Of a DNA stretch of 64,000 nt, positions 8,651 to 16,657 are shown piece after piece. This DNA comes from Agromyces italicus DSM 16388 (GTDB lineage Bacteria > Actinomycetota > Actinomycetes > Actinomycetales > Microbacteriaceae). The notes below the pieces were generated by a model that ran no database searches, had not been told where the DNA came from, and saw nothing but the letters and a program-made list of their open reading frames with translations. The stretch's first letter is position 1; the number at the start of each line of letters is the position of its first letter. The translations under genes and the position numbers were made by a program. The DNA lies in assembly GCF_000421545.1 (NCBI RefSeq), contig NZ_ATXF01000004.1:248001-312000 (forward strand), given 5' to 3'.

Positions 8651-9883
8651 TCAGCCCCCGACGGCTTTGAGCCAGGCGCGACGCGCGTCGAGTGCCTCGC
8701 GTGCGGCGGCGGCGGCCTTCGTGTCACCGGCGGCCTCGGCGGCCGCGACCTCTGCCTCGAGCTTCTCGATCGCCTCGTTGAGCTGGCCGAGCATGCCCTC
8801 AGAGCGGGCCTTCTTCTCGGGGTCCTCACGCTGCCAGCGCTCGTCCTCGAGGGAGCGGACGTGGTTCTCGACCTTGCGAAGTCGGTCTTCGACCGGGCGA
8901 ACCTGGTCGCGGGGGACCTTGCCGATCTCGTCCCACTTGCGCTGCACGCGGTTCAGCGCGGCGCGGGCCTGCTTCGGGTCGGTCTCCGCGAGCAGCGCCT
9001 CGGCCTCGGCGAGCAGCACGAGCTTCTCGTCGAGGTTCGCGCGGTACTCCTCGTCGTCCTTCGCGTCGATCTCGGCCTTCGCGTTGAAGAGCACATCGCC
9101 CGCGGCCTTGAACTTCGCCCAGAGCTGGTCGTCGAGCTTCTTGCCGGCGCGACCCGCCTGCTTCCACTCGTCGAGGAGGTTGCGGTAGTCGCCGACCGCG
9201 TCGGCGCCGCGCGGAGCGAGCGCCTCGGCGCGCTCGATGAGCCGCTGCTTGCGGGTACGCACGTCGCGGTGGGCGGCGTCGAGCTCGGCGAAGAACGCCT
9301 TCCGGTGCTGCTCGATCGTGGAGCGCGCGGCGCGGAACCGCTTCCACAGATCGTTGGCGTCGTTCTTCGGCAGCCGGGGACCGTCTTGCTGGTGGCGCTG
9401 CCAGTTCGCGAAGAGGGCGTCGAGCTCGGCGGTCGCCTGCTTCCACTGCGTCTTCGCGGGGTCCTGCGCGGCAAGCGCCTCGGCCTGCTCGACGATCGCG
9501 GTGCGCTCGACGATGGCGCCGGCGAGCGCCGCCTTCGCTTCGGCCTGCTGCTGCTCGGTGAGCTCCTTCGTGGTGCCCGAGAGCGCCTCGAGGCGACGCG
9601 AGAGCGACTCGAGGTCGCCGACCGCGTGCGCAGCGGCGACCGAGGCGGTGAGCGTCGAGACGGCTTTCGCGACGTCGGCGGCGGGGGCGCCGCGACGCAC
9701 CCGCTGCTCGAGCAGGCCCACCTGGCCGGCGAGATCGGCGTACTTGCGCTCGAAGTAGGCGAGCGCCTCTTCAGGCGTCGCGTCGGGGTACTGACCGACC
9801 TCCCGCTCGCCGTCGCTCGTGCGAACGAAGACGGTGCCCGTCTCGTCGACGCGGCCCCACGGTTGCTGATCTGATTCGGTCAC
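8651..9883 (-). CDS. DUF349 domain-containing protein
   Basis: A 410-residue, almost wholly alpha-helical and charged protein with repeated DUF349-type segments. Each is about 60-70 residues and centred on Trp/Phe-containing helices: LDALFANWQ then LWKRFRAARST, LLDEWKQAG then LWAKFKAAGDV, and RVQRKWDEIGKVP then VEDRLRKVEN. The biochemical role of the family is unknown to me; it is common in actinobacteria. No signal peptide or membrane helix is visible, so it is presumably cytoplasmic. The start chosen is GTG 9883 (VTESDQQPWG), since sequence further upstream is low-complexity and not protein-like. It probably follows the cyclophilin gene in the same direction, 85 bp downstream of it. Confidence 0.85.
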   Translation of the reverse strand: MTESDQQPWGRVDETGTVFVRTSDGEREVGQYPDATPEEALAYFERKYADLAGQVGLLEQRVRRGAPAADVAKAVSTLTASVAAAHAVGDLESLSRRLEALSGTTKELTEQQQAEAKAALAGAIVERTAIVEQAEALAAQDPAKTQWKQATAELDALFANWQRHQQDGPRLPKNDANDLWKRFRAARSTIEQHRKAFFAELDAAHRDVRTRKQRLIERAEALAPRGADAVGDYRNLLDEWKQAGRAGKKLDDQLWAKFKAAGDVLFNAKAEIDAKDDEEYRANLDEKLVLLAEAEALLAETDPKQARAALNRVQRKWDEIGKVPRDQVRPVEDRLRKVENHVRSLEDERWQREDPEKKARSEGMLGQLNEAIEKLEAEVAAAEAAGDTKAAAAAREALDARRAWLKAVGG

Positions 9884-9968
9884 GGCCTCACCCTTTGTAG
9901 GTCGGATGCCGCCGGGCGGCGGCGATGATGCGTCAAGCCTATGGCACCGCTCGGCACCGCCGCCGTGC

Positions 9969-10748
9969 TCACTCGATCGTGAAGCCGGTGATCGTCGTGG
10001 GCACGGTCGGCGCGCCGTCGGTCGCTCCGCCCTCGGGCCCGGCATCCGTGATGCCTGCACGCAGTTCGTCGAGTCCGCTCGTGACCGTGCCGATGACCGT
10101 GTAGCCGCCCGCGGCGTCGGCCGGAAGCGTGGTGTCTTCGTAGACGATGAAGAACTGGCTGCCCTGGCTGTAGGCGTTGCCCGACTGGCGGGCCATGGCG
10201 ATGGTTCCGGCGGGGTAGACGCCGTCTGCGGGCGCGTTCTCGACGGGGCCGTAGCTGTAGTCGGGGCCACCGGAGCCGTCGCCGGCGGGGTCGCCGCACT
10301 GCAGCACCCAGATCGCGTCCTTCGTCAGGCGGTGGCAGGAGACGCCGTCGTAGAAGCCCGACTGGATCAGGCTGATCTCGCTCGAGACCGCCTGCGGCGC
10401 GGCGGCGCCGTCGAGCTCGATCCCGAGGGGGATGTCGTTGAGGGTCAGCGTGCCCGTCCAGGTGCGGCCCTCGGCGAGTTCGGGGCTCGGTACGTCGCCC
10501 TGGTTCTCGCCGGCGGCTTCGGTCGGAGCGGGGGTCTCGCTCGCGACCGGCTCGGGCGTGCCCGGGCCGCCGTTGAAGAAGAAGAGCTGTGCGCCGATCG
10601 CGAGGGCGAGCACGACGACCAGCGCGAGGACTGCGATCAGGTTGTCGCGGCTGCGCCGCCGCTGCTTTCCGGCGTGGACCTCTTGCCGTGCCTGGTAGGT
10701 GCGCAGACGCGCGCGCTCTTCGCGCGCCTGTCGGTCGTTCGATGCCAC
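9969..10748 (-). CDS. Membrane-anchored cyclophilin-type peptidyl-prolyl isomerase
   Basis: A 259-residue protein that should catalyse cis-trans isomerisation of prolyl bonds outside the cytoplasmic membrane. It has a basic N-terminus of about 36 residues rich in Arg/Gln, one membrane helix at about 37-57 ([21 protein letters not shown]), a Pro/Glu/Thr-rich linker to about 95, then the cyclophilin domain with the catalytic-Arg region [11 protein letters not shown] and the core motif [11 protein letters not shown]. The start GTG 10748 is supported by the strong ribosome binding site GGAGAAGGAG ending 6 bases upstream; further in-frame upstream sequence is not protein-like. It is divergent from rarA and has its own promoter at 10780-10809. 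Confidence 0.9.
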   Translation of the reverse strand: MASNDRQAREERARLRTYQARQEVHAGKQRRRSRDNLIAVLALVVVLALAIGAQLFFFNGGPGTPEPVASETPAPTEAAGENQGDVPSPELAEGRTWTGTLTLNDIPLGIELDGAAAPQAVSSEISLIQSGFYDGVSCHRLTKDAIWVLQCGDPAGDGSGGPDYSYGPVENAPADGVYPAGTIAMARQSGNAYSQGSQFFIVYEDTTLPADAAGGYTVIGTVTSGLDELRAGITDAGPEGGATDGAPTVPTTITGFTIE

Positions 10749-10779
10749 GCGTGCTCCTTCTCCGGAATCCTGCGAGCCG

Positions 10780-10809
10780 ACTCTACTTAAGCCCGCGGGG
10801 CGGCACCAA
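10780..10809 (-). promoter_or_regulatory. Promoter of the cyclophilin gene
   Basis: On the minus strand TTGGTG (10809-10804) and TAGAGT (10785-10780) are separated by 18 bases. The predicted start lies about 25 bases before the coding start and just upstream of the GGAGAAGGAG ribosome binding site. Confidence 0.6.
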
Positions 10810-10859
10810 TCGCCGCTCCGTACGCGGTCGTCCGAGAAGCCGGTGTCGGATGCCACGAC

Positions 10860-10865
10860 TACGCT
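10860..10865 (+). promoter_or_regulatory. TACGCT -10 box, likely leaderless promoter of rarA
   Basis: TACGCT is followed by 7 bases and then the rarA ATG at 10873. There is no purine-rich ribosome binding site, so the transcript probably begins at or next to the start codon. Confidence 0.5.
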
Positions 10866-10872
10866 TCAATCC

Positions 10873-12303
10873 ATGGTCGAAACCGGTCCGGGGCTGCGTT
10901 CAGGTGCGACGCCGCTCGCGGTGCGCATGCGTCCGACGAGCCTCGACGAGGTGGCCGGCCAGCGTCATCTGCTGACACCGGGCTCGCCGCTCGTCGCCCT
11001 CGCCGGAGATCGATCGGGGGAGTCGGGGTCGGTCTCGGTGATCCTCTGGGGGCCGCCCGGTACGGGCAAGACGACGTTGGCCCAGGCGATCGCGCGTTCG
11101 TCGGGGCGCAAGTTCGTCGAGCTCTCCGCGGTGACGGCGGGCGTCCGCGACGTTCGCCAGGTGATGGAGGAGGCGCGGGCGAGCCGTGACCTCTACGGGC
11201 TGTCCACGGTGCTGTTCCTCGACGAGATCCACCGCTTCACGAAGGCCCAACAAGACGCATTGCTGCCCGGCGTCGAGAACGGCTGGGTGATCCTCGTCGC
11301 CGCGACGACCGAGAACCCCTCGTTCTCGGTGATCTCGCCACTGCTGTCGCGCTCGTTGCTGCTCACGCTCGAGCTGCTGAGCGACGACGACCTCGGCCTG
11401 CTCGTCGACCGAGCCGTCGCCGACCCGCGTGGGCTCGCGGGCAGGGTCTCGCTCGGCCAGGAGGCGCGCGCGGCGATCGTGCGTCTCGCCTCCGGCGACG
11501 CGCGGCGGGCGTTGACCGCCCTCGAGGCGGCGGCGGTCTCGGCTTCGGCGATGCCCGATGGTGTGGCCGAACCGGCGGAGTCGGCCGAGGCGGCCCGGTC
11601 CGCCGGCGACGGCGTCGAGCCGGGGGAGCACGAGGCCGGCGTCAGCGCCGAGGCATCCGCACCGCCCGTCATCACCGCCGACATCGTGGCCCGCGCGGTC
11701 GACCGCGCCCTGTTGCGCTACGACCGCAACGGCGACGAGCACTACGACGTGATCAGCGCCTTCATCAAGTCGGTTCGCGGGAGCGATGTCGACGCCGCGC
11801 TGCACTACCTCGCCCGCATGATCGAGGCGGGCGAAGACGCGCGCTTCATCGCCCGGCGCATCATCGTGCTCGCCTCCGAAGACATCGGCCTCGCCGATCC
11901 GCAGGCGCTCGGCGTCGCGGTCGCCGCCGCCGACGCGGTGCAGCTCATCGGAATGCCCGAGGGTCGCATCCCGCTTGCGCAGGCCGTCGTGCACCTCGCG
12001 ACCGCACCGAAGTCGAACGCCGCGTACCTCGGTATCGACAAGGCCATCGCCGACGTGCGCGCCGGCAAGGCGGGGCGGGTGCCGAAGCATCTCCGCGATG
12101 CGCACTACCCCGGAGCGAAGCGGCTCGGGCACGGCAAGGGCTACCGCTACCCCCACGACGATGCGATCGGCGTGGTCGCCCAGGCGTATCTGCCCGACAC
12201 GCTGCGGGGCGCGGTCTACTACGAGCCGACCGAGCACGGCAACGAGCGCGAGGTCTCGGCGAGGCTCGCGAAGCTCCGCAGGATCGTCCGGGGCGGGCGC
12301 TGA
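10873..12303 (+). CDS. rarA: Replication-associated recombination protein RarA (MgsA), AAA ATPase
   Basis: RarA is a clamp-loader-like AAA+ ATPase that acts at stalled replication forks. The 476-residue protein (ATG 10873) has Walker [10 protein letters not shown] (60-68), Walker B LFLDEIH (114-120), sensor region AATTENPSF, and the C-terminal MgsA-type tetramerisation domain with [21 protein letters not shown], and YRYPHDD near the end. An Ala/Glu-rich loop of about 40 residues (near 226-262, with [13 protein letters not shown]) lies between the ATPase lid and the C-terminal domain and looks like a disordered insertion. It is divergent from the cyclophilin gene. Confidence 0.95.
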   Translation: MVETGPGLRSGATPLAVRMRPTSLDEVAGQRHLLTPGSPLVALAGDRSGESGSVSVILWGPPGTGKTTLAQAIARSSGRKFVELSAVTAGVRDVRQVMEEARASRDLYGLSTVLFLDEIHRFTKAQQDALLPGVENGWVILVAATTENPSFSVISPLLSRSLLLTLELLSDDDLGLLVDRAVADPRGLAGRVSLGQEARAAIVRLASGDARRALTALEAAAVSASAMPDGVAEPAESAEAARSAGDGVEPGEHEAGVSAEASAPPVITADIVARAVDRALLRYDRNGDEHYDVISAFIKSVRGSDVDAALHYLARMIEAGEDARFIARRIIVLASEDIGLADPQALGVAVAAADAVQLIGMPEGRIPLAQAVVHLATAPKSNAAYLGIDKAIADVRAGKAGRVPKHLRDAHYPGAKRLGHGKGYRYPHDDAIGVVAQAYLPDTLRGAVYYEPTEHGNEREVSARLAKLRRIVRGGR

Positions 12304-12322
12304 GCCGGCCATCGCCTCGTGA

Positions 12323-12328
12323 TATCAT
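12323..12328 (+). promoter_or_regulatory. TATCAT -10 box, promoter of rpsD
   Basis: TATCAT lies 20 bases after the rarA stop; a weak TGAGCC 16 bases upstream could be a -35. Transcription from here would give an rpsD leader of about 155 bases. Confidence 0.45.
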
Positions 12329-12333
12329 GGTCG

Positions 12334-12411
12334 CTGGCCTGAAGCCAGATCCTCGAGCGCGGCTGCGAGAGGATCACCGGCGAACGGGTGCGATCTGTAG
12401 CCGATCCACCC
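12334..12411 (+). promoter_or_regulatory. Structured 5' leader of rpsD, candidate S4 autoregulatory element
   Basis: Three successive hairpins can be drawn in the leader. The first is CTGGC 12334-12338 with GCCAG 12344-12348. The second is GATCCTC 12348-12354 with GAGGATC 12369-12375. The third is GGGTG-C-GATC 12386-12395 with GATCCACCC 12403-12411, with one bulged C. Ribosomal protein S4 autoregulates its mRNA in several bacteria, but I cannot match this leader to a known family. Confidence 0.4.
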
Positions 12412-12490
12412 TTGGCGAATCCCTCTGACACAGATTTCCGGTGCACGATCGCGCCGGCGATTCACTTGAGATTCTTCCGAAAGGACATTC

Positions 12491-13114
12491 GTGTCGAACC
12501 AGTCACGCAGCAAGACCCGACTCTCCCGTGCGCTCGGCGTCGCCCTCACCCCGAAGGCCGCCCGCTACATGGAGAAGCGCCCCTACGCTCCCGGTGAGCA
12601 CGGGCGCACCAAGCGCAAGCAGGACAGCGACTACGCCGTTCGTCTGCGCGAGAAGCAGCGACTTCGCGCCCAGTACGGCATCCGCGAGAAGCAGCTGAAG
12701 ATCGCCTACGTCGAGGCCAAGCGCACCGCCGGCCAGACGGGCGAGAACCTGGTCGAGCTGCTCGAGATGCGTCTCGACGCGCTCGTGCTCCGTGCCGGCT
12801 TCGCGCGTACCATCACGCAGGCGCGTCAGTTCGTCGTGCACCGTCACATCCTCGTCGACGGCCAGCTCGTCGACCGCCCCTCGTTCCGCGTGAAGCCGGG
12901 CCAGCTCGTGCACGTCAAGTCGCGCAGCGAGGGCACCGAGCCGTTCCAGGTCGCCGCCGCCGGCGGTCACGTCGACGTGCTCCCCAAGGTCCCGGGCTAC
13001 CTCGAGGTCGAACTCGACAAGCTCCAGGCGCGTCTCGTGCGTCGCCCGAAGCGCGCCGAGGTCCCCGTGACCTGCGACGTGCAGCTCGTCGTCGAGTACT
13101 ACGCCGCTCGCTGA
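12491..13114 (+). CDS. rpsD: 30S ribosomal protein S4
   Basis: S4 binds 16S rRNA early in small-subunit assembly and helps decoding fidelity. The 207-residue protein (GTG 12491, ribosome binding site GAAAGGA upstream) begins MSNQSRSKTRLSRALG and has the conserved KRPYAPGEHG block (29-38) and the S4 RNA-binding domain at about 93-155 (MRLDALVLRAGFA, then VVHRHILVDG). The N-terminus has no cysteines, so it is the zinc-independent form. It stands alone between rarA and the small gene at 13256, not in the alpha operon as in E. coli. Confidence 0.98.
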   Translation: MSNQSRSKTRLSRALGVALTPKAARYMEKRPYAPGEHGRTKRKQDSDYAVRLREKQRLRAQYGIREKQLKIAYVEAKRTAGQTGENLVELLEMRLDALVLRAGFARTITQARQFVVHRHILVDGQLVDRPSFRVKPGQLVHVKSRSEGTEPFQVAAAGGHVDVLPKVPGYLEVELDKLQARLVRRPKRAEVPVTCDVQLVVEYYAAR

Positions 13115-13128
13115 CGCGAGTCGTCTCG

Positions 13129-13162
13129 AACAGGGGTCGCGGGGTTTCCCGCGGCCCCTGTT
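13129..13162 (+). terminator. rpsD terminator hairpin
   Basis: Arms 13129-13143 and 13148-13162 pair over 15 bp (one G-T pair) around a GTTT loop, 14 bases after the rpsD stop. This is a strong GC-rich hairpin without a long T-tract. Confidence 0.8.
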
Positions 13163-13194
13163 GCGTCTCCCGGCGACGGTCGCCCGCTCGCCGC

Positions 13195-13200
13195 TAGACT
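13195..13200 (+). promoter_or_regulatory. TAGACT -10 box upstream of the 13256 gene
   Basis: TAGACT lies between the rpsD terminator and the small gene at 13256, leaving a leader of about 48 bases that contains the ribosome binding site GAAGAGGGAG. It may also drive alaS. Confidence 0.45.
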
Positions 13201-13255
13201 GATCCGAGGCGTGCCGAGCGCACGGCGCCGGCGAGAGATCGAAGAGGGAGCACCC

Positions 13256-13456
13256 GTGAAGAGCATGCTGTGGTTCACCGTCGGCGTCGCGGCCGGTTTC
13301 GTGGTCGCGCACCAGGTCAACCAGACCAAGCAGGGTCGCGACTTCTTCTCGTCGATCGATGCGAAGGCCCGCGCGTTCGGCAACGCCATCGCCGAGGGCT
13401 ACCACGCCCGCGACGCCGAGCTGCGTGCCGACGGCGACGCCTCGGCCGCTCGCTGA
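13256..13456 (+). CDS. Small conserved membrane-associated protein of unknown function
   Basis: A 66-residue protein (GTG 13256, ribosome binding site GAAGAGGGAG 6 bases upstream). Residues 3-19 form a probable membrane helix or uncleaved signal anchor (SMLWFTVGVAAGFVVAH), followed by a hydrophilic helix with KQGRDFFSSIDAKARAF. I do not recognise a named family; YtxH-like small proteins have a similar layout. It lies between the rpsD terminator and alaS (53 bp to alaS), so it is probably co-transcribed with alaS. Confidence 0.75.
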   Translation: MKSMLWFTVGVAAGFVVAHQVNQTKQGRDFFSSIDAKARAFGNAIAEGYHARDAELRADGDASAAR

Positions 13457-13509
13457 GTCCTCACCCTTCCCTCCGGCCCGACACGCGGGCTCGACCCCAG
13501 AACGGAACC

Positions 13510-16167
13510 ATGCAGACTGCCGACATCCGCCAGCGTTGGCTCGACTTCTTCGCCGACCGCGGCCACACCGTCGTCCCCTCGGCCTCGCTCGTCTCCGACG
13601 ACCCGACGCTGCTCTTCACCGTCGCCGGCATGGTGCCGTTCGTGCCGTACCTCACGGGCATCGTCCCTGCCCCGTACCCGCGGGCGACGAGCGTGCAGAA
13701 GTGCATCCGCACCAACGACATCGAAGAGGTCGGCAAGACGCCGCGCCACGGCACCTTCTTCCAGATGAGCGGCAACTTCTCCTTCGGCGACTACTTCAAG
13801 GAGGGCGCCATCTCGATGGCGTGGGAGCTGCTCACCACGTCCGAGGCGGACGGCGGCTACGGGTTCGCGTCCGAGGAGCTCTGGGTCACCGTCTACGAGG
13901 ACGACGACGAGGCCATCGAGATCTGGAAGCGCGTCGCGGGTCTTCCCGACGAGCGCATCCAGCGACTCGGCAAGGACACGAACTACTGGCACACCGGGCA
14001 GCCCGGCCCGGCGGGCCCCTGCTCGGAGATCTTCTTCGACCGCGGCCCCGAGTACGGCATCGACGGCGGCCCGGCGACCGATGACGACCGGTACGTCGAG
14101 ATCTGGAACCTCGTGTTCATGCAGTACCTCATCACCGATGTGAAGTCGAAGACCGACTTCACCGTCGTGAAGGAGCTGCCGAAGAAGAACATCGACACCG
14201 GCATGGGGCTCGAGCGTGTCGCCTTCATCAAGCAGGGCGTCGACAACATGTACGAGATCGACCAGGTGCGGCCGGTTCTCGACCGCGCGTCCCAGATCTC
14301 GGGCCGACGCTACGGTGCCGACCACGAGGACGACGTGCGCATGCGGGTCATCGCCGACCATGTTCGCTCGGCGCTCATGCTCATGAGCGACGGGGTGAGC
14401 CCGTCGAACGAGGGCCGCGGGTACATCCTGCGTCGGCTCCTCCGTCGCAGCATCCGGGCGATGCGCCTGCTCGGCGTCGAAGGGCCGACCTTCCGCGAGC
14501 TGTTCGCGGCGTCGCGCGACGCGATGAAGGCGGCCTACCCCGAGGTCGCGCGCGACTACGCGCACATCGAACAACTCGCGCTCGGCGAGGAGGAGACCTT
14601 CCTCCGCACCCTCTCGGCCGGCACCTCGATCCTCGACCTGGCTGTCGCGAAGACGAAGGATGCCGGGCACCGGGCGCTCGCGGGCGACACCGCGTTCCTG
14701 CTGCACGACACCTACGGCTTCCCGATCGAGCTGACGCTCGAGATGGCCGACGAGGCCGGCCTCGCGGTCGACCGGGTCGCCTTCGACGAACTCATGACAG
14801 CGCAGCGCACCCGCGCGAAGGCCGACGCGAAGTCGAAGAAGAAGGTGCTCGCCGACCTTTCCGTGTACGCCGACTTCCGTGCCAAGGGCGAGACCGTCTT
14901 CACCGGCTATTCCGAGCTCGCCACCGAGTCGAGCGTGCTCGGACTCCTCGTCGACGGTCGACCCGTGCAGCGAGCGGTCGCCGGGCAGACGGCCGAGGTC
15001 ATCCTCGCCGAGACCGCGCTCTACGCGGAGTCGGGCGGACAGGCGCCCGATCAGGGCCGCATCGTCGGCGACGGCTTCGAACTCGAGGTGCTCGACGTGC
15101 AGAAGCCCGTGAAGGGGCTCATCAGCCACACGGCCAAGGTCATCTCCGGGGAGATCGGCGTCGGCGAACGCGCGACGAGCCTCGTCGACGAGGACTACCG
15201 CCGCGGCGCGACCCAGGCGCACTCGGGAACGCACATCGTGCACGCCGCGCTCCGCCAGGTGCTCGGCCCGAACGCCCACCAGTCGGGCTCGTTCAACAAA
15301 GCCGGCTACCTTCGCCTCGACTACGGCTGGAACTCCGCCCTCTCGGCCGAGACCCGCAGTGAGCTGGAGGAGATCTCGAACACCGCGATCCGTGACAACC
15401 TGCAGGTGGTGACGCGCGAGATGGCCCTCGATGAGGCGAAGTCGCTCGGCGCCATGGCGCTGTTCGGTGAGAAGTACGGCGATGTCGTGCGGGTCGTCGA
15501 CATCGGCGGTCCGTGGTCGCGCGAGCTCTGCGCCGGTACGCACGTGACGACGAGTGCCGAGATCGGCATGATCAACATCGTCGGCGAGTCCTCGGTCGGT
15601 GCCTCGAACCGCCGCGTCGAGTCGCTCGTCGGTCTCGAGGCGTTCCGTCGCTTCGCCGCCGAGCGCGCGCTCGTCAACGAGCTCACCACGTCGCTGAAGA
15701 CCCGCCCCGAGCAACTCGTCGACCGCGTCGGCGAGCTCGTCGCGAACCTCAAGACGGCCGAGAAGAAGATCCAGGCGTTCGAGGCGAAGGCCCTGAACGA
15801 CCGGGTGCCGGCGCTCGCGTCGAAGGCCGCCCGGGTCGGCGAGGTGCTGCTCGTGGCCGAGCCGGTCGGCGAGCTCGGCTCGGGCGACGAACTGCGCGCG
15901 CTCGCGCTCTCGGTTCGGGGCCAGCTGGGCGATGCGTCGAGCGTCGTGGCCCTCGCTGCCGCGGTCGGCGGCAAGCCGCTCGCGATCGTGGCGACGTCTC
16001 AGGCTGCACGTGACCATGGAGCGAACGCCGGAGCCCTGGCGAAGGCCGCGGCCGGCGTGCTCGGCGGCGGCGGCGGCGGCAAGCCCGACCTCGCCCAGGG
16101 CGGCGGCAGCGACGTGGCGGCGATTCCCGCGGCGCTCGAGGCCGTACGACGCGGCCTCGGTGGATAG
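13510..16167 (+). CDS. alaS: Alanine--tRNA ligase
   Basis: Charges tRNA-Ala and edits mischarged Ser/Gly-tRNA. The 885-residue protein (ATG 13510) shows the class II catalytic domain with the motif HGTFFQMSGNFSF, TNDIEEVGKT nearby, and the motif-3 region EGRGYILRRLLRR. The editing domain has the zinc-site HSGTHIVH at about 571-578 and CAGTHV with Cys674 and His678. The C-terminal C-Ala/DHHA1-like domain ends in the Gly-rich GGGGGGKPDLAQGGG. It heads the alaS-ruvX-mltG-aro gene run; the stop is 7 bp before the ruvX ATG. Confidence 0.97.
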   Translation: MQTADIRQRWLDFFADRGHTVVPSASLVSDDPTLLFTVAGMVPFVPYLTGIVPAPYPRATSVQKCIRTNDIEEVGKTPRHGTFFQMSGNFSFGDYFKEGAISMAWELLTTSEADGGYGFASEELWVTVYEDDDEAIEIWKRVAGLPDERIQRLGKDTNYWHTGQPGPAGPCSEIFFDRGPEYGIDGGPATDDDRYVEIWNLVFMQYLITDVKSKTDFTVVKELPKKNIDTGMGLERVAFIKQGVDNMYEIDQVRPVLDRASQISGRRYGADHEDDVRMRVIADHVRSALMLMSDGVSPSNEGRGYILRRLLRRSIRAMRLLGVEGPTFRELFAASRDAMKAAYPEVARDYAHIEQLALGEEETFLRTLSAGTSILDLAVAKTKDAGHRALAGDTAFLLHDTYGFPIELTLEMADEAGLAVDRVAFDELMTAQRTRAKADAKSKKKVLADLSVYADFRAKGETVFTGYSELATESSVLGLLVDGRPVQRAVAGQTAEVILAETALYAESGGQAPDQGRIVGDGFELEVLDVQKPVKGLISHTAKVISGEIGVGERATSLVDEDYRRGATQAHSGTHIVHAALRQVLGPNAHQSGSFNKAGYLRLDYGWNSALSAETRSELEEISNTAIRDNLQVVTREMALDEAKSLGAMALFGEKYGDVVRVVDIGGPWSRELCAGTHVTTSAEIGMINIVGESSVGASNRRVESLVGLEAFRRFAAERALVNELTTSLKTRPEQLVDRVGELVANLKTAEKKIQAFEAKALNDRVPALASKAARVGEVLLVAEPVGELGSGDELRALALSVRGQLGDASSVVALAAAVGGKPLAIVATSQAARDHGANAGALAKAAAGVLGGGGGGKPDLAQGGGSDVAAIPAALEAVRRGLGG

Positions 16168-16174
16168 CCATCGC

Positions 16175-16657
16175 ATGCGCACCGGAGCGAGGCTCGGCAT
16201 CGACGTCGGCCGCGCACGTATCGGGGTCTCTCGGTGCGACGCGGGCGGGGTGCTCGCCGTGCCGATCGAGACGGTCGCGCGAGCGAGTGACGGCGATGCC
16301 GACGTGCGTCGCATCGTCGAGCTCGCGGAGGAGCACGAGGTCATCGAGTTCGTCGTCGGGCTGCCCCTCTCGCTCTCGGGCGGGTCGACGCCGTCGACCG
16401 ACGACGCGCTCGAATTCGCCGCGCGGCTCGGGCGCGCCGGCGGGGGCCTGCCGGTGCGGCTCGTCGACGAACGACTCTCGACCGTGAGCGCGCAACATGC
16501 CCTACGGGCGAGCGGCAAGTCGTCGAAGAAGCAGCGTCCCGTCGTCGATCAGGTCGCAGCCGTTATCATTCTGCAACACGCGATCGACGCCGAGCGGGCC
16601 GCAGGCCACGCACCCGGCCGCGTGCTCGACCTCGACGAAGGGCCCTCACCCCTGTGA
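16175..16657 (+). CDS. ruvX: Putative Holliday junction resolvase RuvX/YqgF
   Basis: YqgF/RuvX has an RNase-H fold and has been linked to pre-16S rRNA 5'-end processing as well as to junction resolution. The 160-residue protein starts LGIDVGRARIGVSR (acidic metal site D10 in GIDVG), has the central FVVGLPLSLSG block, the motif LVDERLSTVSA, and the C-terminal VDQVAAVIILQ with the conserved Asp. GTG 16160, overlapping the alaS stop, would add five residues; ATG 16175 is preferred because it matches the usual family N-terminus. It overlaps mltG by 4 bp. Confidence 0.9.
   Translation: MRTGARLGIDVGRARIGVSRCDAGGVLAVPIETVARASDGDADVRRIVELAEEHEVIEFVVGLPLSLSGGSTPSTDDALEFAARLGRAGGGLPVRLVDERLSTVSAQHALRASGKSSKKQRPVVDQVAAVIILQHAIDAERAAGHAPGRVLDLDEGPSPL

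Noticed and set aside
13270-13509. Upstream extension of alaS by 80 codons
   Set aside because: It overlaps the small gene at 13256 in another frame and is Arg-rich low-complexity sequence. ATG 13510 gives the standard AlaRS N-terminus.
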